Origin: Acidobacteriota bacterium
GTDB lineage: Bacteria > Acidobacteriota > Terriglobia > Bryobacterales > Bryobacteraceae
NCBI GenBank assembly: GCA_025350695.1
Contig: JANXXI010000193.1
Location: 1-62,927, forward strand
Direction: 5' to 3'
Length of the DNA stretch: 62,927 bases
Both the position numbers and the translations under genes were made by a program. The notes under the pieces are model-generated. The model was not told where the DNA came from and did no database searches. It saw only the letters and a program-made list of their open reading frames with translations. Below are positions 14,936 through 23,362 of this stretch, piece by piece. Every line of letters starts with the position of its first letter. The first letter of the stretch is position 1.

Positions 14936-16369
14936 CTATTCGCCGTTGAAGCCGGTTAGCCCAGCCGTCCGCTTTCGTCCGTAGAGGAAGTAGATCACTA
15001 AACCGATAGCCAGCCAAACAAAGAACCTAATCCAGGTTTCCGTGGGAAGGCTGGCCATTAGCGCCAGACAGCACAGGATGCTGACAATCGGCAGGAATGG
15101 TGACCACGGTACACGAAAGCCGCGAGGTCTGTCTGGTTGCGTGCGGCGCAGAACAATTACACCTATCGACGTTAGCACGAAGGCGAAAAGCGTTCCGATG
15201 TTCGACAAATCCGCCAGCGTTCCGATATCCAGCAGCCCTGCCGGAATGCCAACAACCAAACCAGCAATCCAGGTAGCCACATGGGGTGTTTTGTATTTGG
15301 GATGCACATTGGAGAAGCAGTCTGGTAGCAGTCGGTCGCGCGACATGGCAAACCATACGCGCGCTTGGCCATACTGAAACACCAACAACGAACTCAGCAT
15401 GCCGACAATGGCCCCAGCACTCACGGCAATGTTTAGGTGCGAATAGCCAATCTGCTTCAATGCATTCGCTACGGGCGCAGCATTGTTTAGACTATGCCAG
15501 TCGACAATGCCCGTTAAAACTAACGCTACCGACGCGTACAAAGTAGCGCACAAGAGCAGCGTAAGTAGAATCCCCCGCGGCATGTCACGCTGGGGATTCT
15601 TGCACTCCTCGGCCGCTGTCGAAACCGAATCAAAACCGATGTAGGTGAAAAACACGATAGCCGCGCCAGACATGATGCCCTTAAATCCGTTAGGTGCGAA
15701 AGGATGCCAGTTCGATGTGTTCACGGCGCTTGCCGCACCAAAGATAAAGGCTAGAATCGCTCCTAGCTTGATGACTACCATTACGTTATTTGCCCCGGCG
15801 CCTTCCTTGGCGCCCCGCACCAGAATCCAGCTCAGGAGAAGAATAATCAGCAGCGCCGGTAGATTGAAGATCGCCCCCGTCCGCTCGCCGCCAATCCACG
15901 GAGGAGTCGAGAGCCACACGGGTAGATGGACGCCAAACAGCGCGTCGAGAATGGCATTAAAATAGGCGGAAAAACCTACAGCGACCGCCATGTTCGAGAC
16001 GGCGTATTCCAAGATCAAATCCCAGCCGATAATCCAAGCAATAAGTTCGCCAAGAGTTGCGTAGGTATAAGTGTAAGCGCTCCCCGCGATGGGAATCATC
16101 GCGGCGAGTTCGGCATAACAAAGCGCCGCAAAACTACAGGCGAACGCCACTAGTAAAAAGGAAACAGCAATAGCAGGGCCGGCGCCGGGGCGTCCAACTT
16201 CGCCCACTGCCGCCGTCCCTGTCAGTGTGAATATTCCGGAACCAATTACCGCACCAATTCCCAGGGCCGTTAGGCTCCAGACTCCTAATGTTTTTTGGAG
16301 CCGACGCTCTCCTTGCTCGGATGAGGCAAGAAGAGCGTCGATGGATTTTGTGCGAAAAAGGGAGCTCAC
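14936..16369 (-). CDS. APC-superfamily amino acid permease (cationic amino acid transporter type)
   Basis: A 477-residue inner-membrane transporter with about 12 helices. The consensus opening of TM1 (LGIGAVIGSGIFTLTGTAAV) is at residues 36-55; CYAELAAMIPIAGSAYTYTY is TM3. FFTYIGFDSVSTAAEECKNPQRDMPRGIL is the signature loop of the CAT branch. The N-terminal LFRTKSIDALLASSEQGERRLQKTLG is also typical of that branch. Start is GTG on 16367-16369, six bases after the stop of a small basic protein gene. No Shine-Dalgarno is visible, which favours coupling to the upstream gene. Substrate specificity cannot be told. Confidence 0.9.
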   Translation of the reverse strand: MSSLFRTKSIDALLASSEQGERRLQKTLGVWSLTALGIGAVIGSGIFTLTGTAAVGEVGRPGAGPAIAVSFLLVAFACSFAALCYAELAAMIPIAGSAYTYTYATLGELIAWIIGWDLILEYAVSNMAVAVGFSAYFNAILDALFGVHLPVWLSTPPWIGGERTGAIFNLPALLIILLLSWILVRGAKEGAGANNVMVVIKLGAILAFIFGAASAVNTSNWHPFAPNGFKGIMSGAAIVFFTYIGFDSVSTAAEECKNPQRDMPRGILLTLLLCATLYASVALVLTGIVDWHSLNNAAPVANALKQIGYSHLNIAVSAGAIVGMLSSLLVFQYGQARVWFAMSRDRLLPDCFSNVHPKYKTPHVATWIAGLVVGIPAGLLDIGTLADLSNIGTLFAFVLTSIGVIVLRRTQPDRPRGFRVPWSPFLPIVSILCCLALMASLPTETWIRFFVWLAIGLVIYFLYGRKRTAGLTGFNGE

Positions 16370-16374
16370 GCCAT

Positions 16375-16533
16375 TTAGCGTTTCCGCTGACCCTTGCTTA
16401 CCGTCTTAACTTTCTTCTTCATCGAACCGCGGGCAACGCCCGTGGCGCGTTTGGCCTTTGGTGCGCACTTTTTCCGCGCCGCGCGCTTCAACTTTTTCCG
16501 TTCCAATGTATCTTCAACGTGCTTAGTGTTCAT
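16375..16533 (-). CDS. 52-residue highly basic protein, translationally coupled to uvrD
   Basis: Start ATG 16531-16533 overlaps the uvrD stop (ATGA, 16530-16533); stop TAA is 16375-16377. The protein begins MNTKHVEDTLERKKLKRAARKK and ends VKTVSKGQRKR. About 22 of 52 residues are Lys or Arg, with one Cys and an Ala-Lys-Arg core (KAKRATGVARGSMKKK). It is too short for routine gene calling. The composition suggests a nucleic-acid-binding peptide, similar in flavour to histone-H1-like or ribosomal-associated tails, but no family is recognised. The four-base overlap and the permease GTG six bases downstream support it being a real gene of a uvrD operon. Confidence 0.65.
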   Translation of the reverse strand: MNTKHVEDTLERKKLKRAARKKCAPKAKRATGVARGSMKKKVKTVSKGQRKR

Positions 16534-19316
16534 TCAGTCTTTATCCCTGCAAATTTGGCCACCAGTTTCTTCAGTCCGAAACCGGGGAAGCTTATAGTAA
16601 GTTTAGCATCTTCTCCCTCACCCTCTTGGCGAAGGACAACTCCGGCGCCATATTTGGCGTGACGGATCGATTTTCCAACGATGGAACTCTTCTTGGGCGA
16701 GGCTGCTTGCCGGGCCGCATATTGGGCCGAACCCAAATTAGAAACCGGAGCAACGGGTGGCCGCGACAATGGGGCGGGTACGGTTGGAGGGCTCGGGGTC
16801 TCCCATGGCGGCCGATTCGTAGACGACGAAGTAGATGGCCGATAGCTTTGCGGAGCAGCCACAGGACGCGGCGGAGGCGGAGCTGCATTTGGTAGATTAG
16901 GGGCCTGCCACGGTGGCCGCGCCGCGGGCTGACTGACCATAGTTCGGGCAGAAGCGGCGGTGGAATTGGGAAGGTTTGGGGCTTCCCAGGGAGGCCGTTG
17001 ACTGTCGGATTTCGCCAAGGGAGCGCGCGTCGGCGCCGTCTTCGCGGCGGTAGGACGCTGAGGCAATTCCAGATCCCCAAACATGGACTGCTGACGCGGC
17101 GCAGGCGGAGGCGTCGCCTCCGGCGCTCTGGGAATCGGTTGCGGAACGGCCCGTGAAGCCTGCGGCGTGGCTGGCGCAGACGGGCCGGATGACCGTGACT
17201 GCGCAGGCGGTTGCGTCGGTGGCCACTGTTTCGGCGTGATCCCTCGCTCAGCAAAAAACTGATTGATGTTGTCCAGCGAATTGTATGTCTTGCCGTTAAA
17301 CAGATTCTTCTTGGCCGATTGACGCACTTCGTGGGTCTCAATCGTCAGGTCGACCCCAGAATAATTCCTCGAAGCACCCGCCCCCATGTGAGTCACCAGA
17401 TTGGGAGGTAGTTCACTCAAGAATCTGGACGGAATGGTTTCTTCAGAGGGGCCGCCTCCGAATTTGCGGCGCGACCTTGCCCAACTCAGCGTCAGTTTTT
17501 TCTCGGCGCGGGTCAGACCGACGTAACAGAGACGGCGTTCCTCTTCCATCTGCATCTCGTCGTCAAGCGACCGGCTATGAGGGAACAAGCCATCTTCCAA
17601 GCCTGCGATAAACACGGCGGGAAATTCCAGCCCCTTCGCGTTGTGCATCGTCAGCAGACTCACTTGCGCTGCTTCGTCGATTCCGTCGGAATCGGCCACC
17701 AGCGCGACATTGTCGAGGAAATCGGCCACCGTCTCTTCGCGCTCCGTAGCTTCGGCCGCTGCATTCAGCAATTCGTTCAGATTTTCCTTGCGCGCTTCCG
17801 ACTCCGGCGTCCGTTCCCCTTCAAGCATCCGCATGTACCCAGATCGCTCAATGATAGTCGCCAGTAGCCGGTCCACTGGAGTGGTTTGCGCGAGCTGATG
17901 CAATTCCTCAAGCAGTTTGGCAAAGGCTCCCAGCGAAGATTCGGCCCTGGGACCCAGTTGCCGCTTTTCCACCATCTCCTGCATAGCCTTCCAGAGGCTA
18001 ATACCATGCTCGTGCGAATACTTCTCCACCTGCTCCATCGTCGATTTCCCGATGCCGCGTGCCGGAGTGTTTACGATCCGCGAGACGCTTACCGTATCGT
18101 CGGGCAGAACAGAAGCCTTAAGGTAGGAAAGAATGTCTTTGACTTCCGCCCGCTGATAAAAACTGGTGCCACCAACCACCACGTACTTACGGTTGTACCT
18201 TCGTAACGCCTCTTCAATTTGCCGCGACTGCGAATTTGTGCGGTAGAGAATGGCTACTTTCCACTTCTGATGCTCGAAGAGGATTTTCTCGATGGAATTG
18301 GCGATGTACAGGGCTTCATTCTCACCATCAAGCGACTCGTAAATTATGATCTTGTCGCCCTCGCCCTCATCAGTCCATAGCCGCTTCCCTTTACGCTGGG
18401 TATTGTTCTCAACCACGGCCGTGGCCGCTTCAAGAATGTTTTGGGTCGACCGGTAGTTCTGTTCCAAACGAATCACTTTCGAGCCGGGGTAGTCGTTCTC
18501 AAAATCCAGAATATTGCGAATATCGGCGCCACGCCAACCGTATATCGATTGATCCTCATCGCCAACGACAACTACGTTTTGGTGTTCGCTCGAAAGCAGG
18601 CGCATCATGTCGTACTGCGTTCGATTCGTATCCTGGTATTCGTCGATCATCAGATACTGGATCATCCGGTTGTAGTTCCGGCACAGATCTTTATCGTGAC
18701 GCAGCAGGCGGACAGCTTCGTTCAATAAATCGTCAAAATCCAGAGCATTGGCTTGCCGCAGCCGTGATTCATACTGCTCGTAAACCACCGCCAGCCGCTG
18801 CATTTTCTGGTCGCCGGCGTACTTGTAGAAATCCTGGGGCTTCTCTTGTGAGTTTTTGGCCTGGCTGATGCGAGAAAGCGCCGCGCGGTACTTCATAAAC
18901 TCTTCATCGAGGCCAATGGCCTTGAAGATCGACTTCACCAACGACAACTGGTCGTCCGCATCGTAGATATTGAAGGTGCGGGTAAAACCTGGCCGTATTT
19001 CAGCGAGCTTGTCACCATCGCGCCGCAGCATTCTTACCGAGAAGGAATGAAACGTGGACACCCTGGGAACCCGATTTGGGTTCGTTTCGCCAAGGATCTT
19101 CCCAACCCGGTTCCGCATCTCCTGGGCCGCCTTATTCGTGAAGGTAACGGCCATGATGGAAGACGGGTAGACCTCATGGGAACGGATCAAATGGCCCATG
19201 CGATGTGTGATCACACGAGTTTTACCGCTACCTGCGCCGGCAAGTATTAATAACGGGCCTTCAACGTGGGCCGCCGCTTCTCTTTGTTGGGGGTTGAGAC
19301 CTTGTAAAAAGTCCAT
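16530..19316 (-). CDS. uvrD: UvrD/PcrA superfamily 1A DNA helicase with repeat-bearing C-terminal linker
   Basis: A 928-residue ATP-dependent 3'-5' DNA helicase for repair and replication-fork maintenance. Walker A AGAGSGKT is at 26-33. Motif II (DEYQDTN), VVGDEDQSIYGWRGAD, EQNYRSTQNIL and the late motif VSLLTMHNAKGLEFPAVFI are all present. From about 650 comes a Pro/Ala/Ser-rich linker carrying three RPPW[EQ] repeats with tryptophans at 777, 803 and 838. The last about 50 residues (IVGKSIRHAKYGAGVVL) form the Tudor-like domain that in PcrA contacts RNA polymerase. The linker makes it longer than typical PcrA (about 720-740). Confidence 0.94.
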   Translation of the reverse strand: MDFLQGLNPQQREAAAHVEGPLLILAGAGSGKTRVITHRMGHLIRSHEVYPSSIMAVTFTNKAAQEMRNRVGKILGETNPNRVPRVSTFHSFSVRMLRRDGDKLAEIRPGFTRTFNIYDADDQLSLVKSIFKAIGLDEEFMKYRAALSRISQAKNSQEKPQDFYKYAGDQKMQRLAVVYEQYESRLRQANALDFDDLLNEAVRLLRHDKDLCRNYNRMIQYLMIDEYQDTNRTQYDMMRLLSSEHQNVVVVGDEDQSIYGWRGADIRNILDFENDYPGSKVIRLEQNYRSTQNILEAATAVVENNTQRKGKRLWTDEGEGDKIIIYESLDGENEALYIANSIEKILFEHQKWKVAILYRTNSQSRQIEEALRRYNRKYVVVGGTSFYQRAEVKDILSYLKASVLPDDTVSVSRIVNTPARGIGKSTMEQVEKYSHEHGISLWKAMQEMVEKRQLGPRAESSLGAFAKLLEELHQLAQTTPVDRLLATIIERSGYMRMLEGERTPESEARKENLNELLNAAAEATEREETVADFLDNVALVADSDGIDEAAQVSLLTMHNAKGLEFPAVFIAGLEDGLFPHSRSLDDEMQMEEERRLCYVGLTRAEKKLTLSWARSRRKFGGGPSEETIPSRFLSELPPNLVTHMGAGASRNYSGVDLTIETHEVRQSAKKNLFNGKTYNSLDNINQFFAERGITPKQWPPTQPPAQSRSSGPSAPATPQASRAVPQPIPRAPEATPPPAPRQQSMFGDLELPQRPTAAKTAPTRAPLAKSDSQRPPWEAPNLPNSTAASARTMVSQPAARPPWQAPNLPNAAPPPPRPVAAPQSYRPSTSSSTNRPPWETPSPPTVPAPLSRPPVAPVSNLGSAQYAARQAASPKKSSIVGKSIRHAKYGAGVVLRQEGEGEDAKLTISFPGFGLKKLVAKFAGIKTE

Positions 19317-19437
19317 GGAATGAAGGAGATCTCAGTGTAGCATAGAGGTCGTCTGACACTAGTGTAAAGATTATCACCCTCGCAATTGTTCCGCTTTTAC
19401 CAAGCTTAAGGTAATTGTCTTAATGTTCCAGGACCTC

Positions 19438-19443
19438 TATAAC
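19438..19443 (+). promoter_or_regulatory. -10-like TATAAC six bases before a small gene
   Basis: The spacing to the ATG at 19450 leaves no room for a ribosome binding site, consistent with a leaderless transcript. It lies in the 133-base divergent gap with uvrD. Confidence 0.35.
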
Positions 19444-19449
19444 TAATGT

Positions 19450-19635
19450 ATGTCAGCGAAAGATCCGTTTGAAAGAGCCCTAGAAGGAAAGACCATTGAC
19501 CAAAAGCTGCAGTTCCTCTACCATCGTCGTCAAGCGATCGACAATCTAATCCGGTCACTCGAAGCAGTGAGCCGTGCAAAGGCTGAAACCCCTAAGTCCG
19601 AACCCACCACCTATTGGCCGGCGATGGTAGCCTGA
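19450..19635 (+). CDS. Small helical hypothetical protein (61 residues)
   Basis: Starts MSAKDPFERALEGKTIDQKL and has a mostly helical, charged composition (FLYHRRQAIDNLIRSLEAVSRAKAE) ending in a Pro/Thr tail with YWPAMVA. No transmembrane segment or signal. It resembles short Phd- or regulator-like helical proteins but no family is identified. It is convergent with the REC-XRE regulator, whose stop is nine bases beyond its end. Coding status is supported by the upstream TATAAC and by lack of a better explanation on the other strand. Confidence 0.5.
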   Translation: MSAKDPFERALEGKTIDQKLQFLYHRRQAIDNLIRSLEAVSRAKAETPKSEPTTYWPAMVA

Positions 19636-19643
19636 TGACGCCA

Positions 19644-20276
19644 TTAGAAGTCTATGGAAGCCAGCAGTTCGCTTGGTTTTTTATCGAAGGCTTTGCAAAT
19701 AGCCAGCATGCTTTCCATGCTGGGCAAATGAGCTCCCCGTTCAATGGAACTGATCTGGGAGACGCTTAGAGCGGTAAAGGATGCCACATCCTTCAAGGAC
19801 CAATCGCGTTCAACTCGTAATATTTTGATGCGATGACCTAACCGCTCTCTCAGCCTATCTTGGGCTGTGCGTCCTAACCCGTAGCCTTCAACCGCATTGT
19901 TTAAAGTCAGGCGTAGTTGGGCTAAGGAGAACGGTTTGGCCAGGTAATCGAACACCTTCATTTTAAAAGTGGCCCGCATGTCCTCCATGGAAGGATAGCC
20001 GGTGACGATAATGACGCAGAGGCCTGGCCAGCGCGCAAATAACTGCTCCAGAACTTTGTCGCCGCGAAACTCGCCCATGTTCATATCAAGCATCACGATG
20101 TCTGGGAGACGTTGCTCATTGTGAAGGAACAGATCGTCGGGGTGCGAAAAAGTGAAGACACGATAACCCCCTTCGGCAATCAGCACGTCCTCTATGTAGG
20201 AACGAAAATCTGCGTCATCATCGAGAACGGCGATCTCCACGATGCCGGTCGAAGTTTCCGGGGCGATATCTTTCAT
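19644..20276 (-). CDS. Response regulator with receiver domain fused to an XRE-type helix-turn-helix
   Basis: A 210-residue regulator. The receiver domain (about 12-130) has the acidic pocket EIAVLDDDADF, the phosphoacceptor D64 in DIVMLDMNMG, the switch Thr in IIVTGYPS and K in YLAKPFSL. The output domain (about 148-205) is a Cro/CI-type HTH: RIKILRVERDWSLKDVASFT, then LSVSQISSIERGAHLPSMESML. Receiver-XRE fusions are much less common than OmpR- or NarL-type outputs. No histidine kinase is adjacent, so the partner must be elsewhere. Start ATG on 20274-20276. Confidence 0.87.
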   Translation of the reverse strand: MKDIAPETSTGIVEIAVLDDDADFRSYIEDVLIAEGGYRVFTFSHPDDLFLHNEQRLPDIVMLDMNMGEFRGDKVLEQLFARWPGLCVIIVTGYPSMEDMRATFKMKVFDYLAKPFSLAQLRLTLNNAVEGYGLGRTAQDRLRERLGHRIKILRVERDWSLKDVASFTALSVSQISSIERGAHLPSMESMLAICKAFDKKPSELLASIDF

Positions 20277-20437
20277 CTCGGTAGCGATCTTTACAGTTTA
20301 TAGGGAAAACGCGATGGCGTCGATGAGCGGGAAATGTAGCCACGGAAAAGTGAGTGGCTTTGGACCAGATCAGCGAGGATGATATGGCCCAGTACGCGCG
20401 GACAGCTAATTGTTACTCGTCCTAAAACGAAACCCCG

Positions 20438-20811
20438 CTAGTCTTTTACTTTTTTGGCGGCCTCTGCAGCAGCTGCGTTTGCTTTGTCAGCCGCCTTTGC
20501 CGCTGCTCCTTCAACCTTCTCAGCTGCTTTTGCGGCTGCCCCTTCTACTTTTTCAACCGCTTTGTTGACGGCGCCTTCTACCCTATCGCTTGCTTCTCGC
20601 GATTTGGCTGCAGCGCGTCTGAAGGCGCGGCCCCCGCTTCTCGCGCCTTGTCGGCGGAGGCGGAAGCGGCTTCCTTGGCTCTATCGGCGGAAGCAGCGGC
20701 TTCCATTCTTGCCTTTTCAGCGTTAGAAGCATTTTCCGAACTGCCGCACCCGATGAGTGAGGTAAGCGCGATGGCTATAGTACAAGTAATTAGTTTTAGT
20801 TTCGTTGATAT
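20438..20811 (-). pseudogene. Ala/Lys-rich small lipoprotein gene, frameshifted and without a normal start codon
   Basis: One frame reads KLKLITCTIAIALTSLIGCG, a lipoprotein signal with lipobox LIGC, then SSENASNAEKARMEAAASADR and AKEAASASADKAREAG before ending in TAG. The next frame carries on the same Ala/Lys/Glu pattern (AAAKSREASDRVEGAVNKAVEK, cut short here) with KVEGAAAKAAEKVEGAAAKAA and a final KKVKD. One missing base, most simply in the G5 run (20631-20635 as C5 on plus), joins the two. No ATG, GTG or TTG opens the frame; the best position after GTTGGAGAC is ATA at 20809-20811. Original product probably an outer-membrane Lpp/YtxH-like coiled-coil lipoprotein. Confidence 0.6.
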
Positions 20812-20847
20812 TAAGTCTCCAACTGAAGTTTATCATGACGGCTAGAA

Positions 20848-21228
20848 CTACCCTTCTTTCTCATACTGCATAGCTCCGACGTGGTTACCCTCGGTATCGT
20901 GAAAATAGACTCCCGAACCAACCGTCGGAATCGTGAATTTCGCCATTACAATTTTTCCACCGTGCGCTTCGATAGCGGCAATCGCTTGATCAATATTTGC
21001 CACACCGAGGGTGCACTCAAAACCCTTCATGCCGGTCCCCGTCAATGGCTGTTGCCGTTTATGCATTAGCCCGCCCACTCCCGGATCGCTATCGTCTCCG
21101 GTCTGGATAAGATAAAAATCAGGAGGCCCCCAGGGTTGAAAGCGCCAACCGAAAGCCAGTTCGTAAAACTTGCGAGCCCTAGCAACGTCATCGACATGAA
21201 TCGCGAATCGTGAAATGTTGTTTGCCAT
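20848..21228 (-). CDS. VOC-family (glyoxalase/bleomycin-resistance fold) protein
   Basis: A 126-residue single-domain VOC protein starting at ATG 21226-21228 (MANNISRFAIHVDDVARARKFY); an upstream start 34 codons earlier would add residues with no family character. The beta-alpha-beta modules are ISRFAIHVDDVARARKFYELAFGWRF and ECTLGVANIDQAIAAIEAHGGKIVM. The metal positions include H10 and E in YFHDTEGNHVG. Reaction unknown, as is usual for this superfamily. A TATACT hexamer six bases before the ATG suggests a leaderless message. Confidence 0.85.
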   Translation of the reverse strand: MANNISRFAIHVDDVARARKFYELAFGWRFQPWGPPDFYLIQTGDDSDPGVGGLMHKRQQPLTGTGMKGFECTLGVANIDQAIAAIEAHGGKIVMAKFTIPTVGSGVYFHDTEGNHVGAMQYEKEG

Positions 21229-21234
21229 GAAGCC

Positions 21235-21240
21235 AGTATA
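21235..21240 (-). promoter_or_regulatory. -10 hexamer TATACT six bases before the VOC gene
   Basis: Minus-strand hexamer at a distance that would start transcription at the ATG itself. No Shine-Dalgarno is present between them. Confidence 0.4.
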
Positions 21241-21332
21241 GGACCTTCTCCCGGCCGAGACTTGTGAAGCCCCGCCAAAACATGACTGGAATTCGCCATT
21301 CGCCACGTGAGTGGTAAAATTGAGGTTCAATC

Positions 21333-22538
21333 ATGAGTTCTTCAATTTTCTCAGCCGTGGAAATGGCCCCTCGCGACCCAATTCTTGGCGTCACAGAAGC
21401 TTTCAATGCAGATACCAGACCCACCAAGGTCAATTTGGGGGTAGGCGTCTATTGTGACGATACGGGAAAGATTCCCCTGCTTGCCGCCGTGCGCGCGGCA
21501 GAGAAAACTCGCGTCGATGCCGCCCCTGCCAGAGGCTATCAACCGATCGATGGGTTGGCAGCCTACAATCAAGCCGTTCAGATTCTGGTCTTCGGCAAAG
21601 GGTCGGAGGTGCTTGAAAATGGCCGGGTGATGACCATTGAAGCCTTAGGCGGAACAGGCGCGCTGAAGGTTGGCGCCGACTATCTGCGCCGGCTTCTGCC
21701 TAAATCCACCATCTACATCAGTGACCCAAGTTGGGAAAATCATCGCGCCTTGTTTGAACATGCCGGCTTCGTGGTTGAAAATTATCCCTACTTCGACCCA
21801 GCAACCCGGGGCGTGAATTTTCCAGCCATGAAGAGTTATCTTGCTGGGCTTCCGGCCGATAGTATCGTTGTGCTGCACGCATGCTGCCACAACCCCACTG
21901 GCGCGGACATGAGCGATGAGCAATGGGATGAAGTGGTGACCATGGTTAGGGATCGCGGTCTTGTGGCGTTCCTCGATATGGCCTATCAGGGGTTCGCCGA
22001 CGGCATTGAGTCGGATGGCGCGGCCGTCCGCAAGTTCGCGGCATCAGGCTTGCAGTTTCTCGTCTCCAGTTCTTTCTCGAAATCCTTTTCACTATACGGC
22101 GAGCGGGTGGGCGCGCTCTCCATCGTTACTGCCAGCAAAGAGGAAACCGCCCGTGTCCTTTCGCAGGTAAAGCGAATTATTCGGACCAACTATTCAAACC
22201 CGCCGACGCATGGCGGCGCGCTGGTTACCGCGGTGTTGTCGAACCCGGAACTTCGCCAGACTTGGGAAAGCGAACTGGGCGGGATGCGCGACCGCATCAG
22301 AACTATGCGTACAGGTTTGGTTGAGGCGCTGAAAGCGAAGGGTGTGAAACAGGATTTTTCGTTCATAGCCCGGCAGCGCGGCATGTTCTCATACACTGGG
22401 CTGACAACAGATCAAGTGGAGAAGTTGAAAACAGAGCACGGAGTGTACGCGATCAATACTGGGCGAGTCTGCTTAGCGGCCTTGAATTCGCGCAACATGG
22501 ACCATGTGGCAGATTCGATAGCCAGCGTTCTAGACTGA
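21333..22538 (+). CDS. tyrB: Aromatic/aspartate aminotransferase (class I, PLP)
   Basis: A 401-residue PLP enzyme of the AspC/TyrB subgroup, transferring amino groups between aspartate or aromatic amino acids and 2-oxoglutarate. Diagnostic are APRDPILGVTEAFNAD, KVNLGVGVYCDDTGKIPLL, the PLP-phosphate and ring contacts in LHACCHNPTGAD, DMAYQGFADG, and the Schiff-base lysine in SSSFSKSFSLYGERVGAL. The C-terminus GMFSYTGLTTDQV and INTGRVCLAALN fit. Length is normal. It is divergent from the VOC gene; no regulatory site was recognised. AspC or TyrB specificity is not settled. Confidence 0.9.
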   Translation: MSSSIFSAVEMAPRDPILGVTEAFNADTRPTKVNLGVGVYCDDTGKIPLLAAVRAAEKTRVDAAPARGYQPIDGLAAYNQAVQILVFGKGSEVLENGRVMTIEALGGTGALKVGADYLRRLLPKSTIYISDPSWENHRALFEHAGFVVENYPYFDPATRGVNFPAMKSYLAGLPADSIVVLHACCHNPTGADMSDEQWDEVVTMVRDRGLVAFLDMAYQGFADGIESDGAAVRKFAASGLQFLVSSSFSKSFSLYGERVGALSIVTASKEETARVLSQVKRIIRTNYSNPPTHGGALVTAVLSNPELRQTWESELGGMRDRIRTMRTGLVEALKAKGVKQDFSFIARQRGMFSYTGLTTDQVEKLKTEHGVYAINTGRVCLAALNSRNMDHVADSIASVLD

Positions 22539-22569
22539 CGCTTGCGACTCCAAGGGAGTATTCGGAAAT

Positions 22570-23352
22570 TTGTTAGCCCATCGTGGCCGTTCCCAAATTC
22601 CGCTCGCCGTGGAACAGGAACCGTTCCTCGCCGTTCGTTCCCTTCCCTTTGGATTGCCGAACGGCTATGTCATCCAGCCGCACTCGCATGATTGGCATCA
22701 ACTTTTATACGCGTCGGCCGGCGCGATGACGGTCCACGCCGGACAAGCTTCTTGGATGATCCCTTCGGAACGCTGCGTTTGGATCCCTGCCGGGTGTCTA
22801 CATTCCATTCGGACGTGGGGCAGTGTGGAAATGCGCACTCTCTACTTTGAACCGACGCGTCTTGCCGTCTCTCCAAAGCAAGATTGCCAGGTCTTGTCGG
22901 TATCCCCCCTCCTGCGAGAGCTAATCTTGCGGACGGTGGAAATGGGGGCTCTCGATTCACGCCAAACACCACATCAACTATTGTTTGGCGTCTTGCTCGA
23001 AGAAATCCGTATGGCCCCGCTACTTCCCTTATCCTTGGCGATGCCGAGCGACGAACGAGCGGCGAATGTCGCCAAATACTTGATAGACGATCCAACCGTT
23101 GAGGAAACTATCGAACAGTTGGGAAAGCGCTTTGGAGCCTCATCGCGCACGCTTGAGAGACGCTTTCAAACCGAAACTGGGTTGAGCTTTGGACTCTGGC
23201 GTCAAAAATCGAGGATGCTCAACTCGCTACGCTCGCTCAGCTCTGAAGGATCAGTTACAACTGCGGCGCTTGATTGCGGCTACTCCAGCGTAAGCGCCTA
23301 CATCGCCGCATTCAAGAAAACCTTCGGGTGCACACCCAGTCGCTTTCGCTAA
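22570..23352 (+). CDS. AraC-family transcriptional regulator with N-terminal cupin
   Basis: A 260-residue regulator. The cupin sensor (about 25-100) shows IQPHSHDWHQLLYASAGAMTV and WIPAGCLHSI, the ligand- or metal-binding histidines. The C-terminal pair of helix-turn-helix motifs is at about 170-260: VEETIEQLGKRFGASSRTLER and VTTAALDCGYSSVSAYIAAF ending TFGCTPSRFR. A TTG start (22570) is used because no ATG precedes the cupin. AGGGAG lies 14 bases upstream. It ends 10 bases before the enolase-superfamily gene and may regulate it. Confidence 0.87.
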   Translation: MLAHRGRSQIPLAVEQEPFLAVRSLPFGLPNGYVIQPHSHDWHQLLYASAGAMTVHAGQASWMIPSERCVWIPAGCLHSIRTWGSVEMRTLYFEPTRLAVSPKQDCQVLSVSPLLRELILRTVEMGALDSRQTPHQLLFGVLLEEIRMAPLLPLSLAMPSDERAANVAKYLIDDPTVEETIEQLGKRFGASSRTLERRFQTETGLSFGLWRQKSRMLNSLRSLSSEGSVTTAALDCGYSSVSAYIAAFKKTFGCTPSRFR

Positions 23353-23355
23353 AAT
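23350..23355 (+). promoter_or_regulatory. -10 hexamer TAAAAT seven bases before the enolase-superfamily gene
   Basis: Overlaps the TAA stop of the AraC gene. The position would give an mRNA starting at or near the ATG. Confidence 0.35.
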
Positions 23356-23362
23356 TCAACAG

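Noticed and set aside
16592-17341. 249-codon Arg/Pro-rich frame on the same strand as uvrD
   Set aside because: Out-of-frame reading of the low-complexity linker; the Tudor-like tail and repeats are only in the uvrD frame.
20454-20726. Plus-strand Ala/Pro-rich frame of 90 codons
   Set aside because: Antisense of the Ala/Lys lipoprotein repeats; low-complexity DNA opens several frames.
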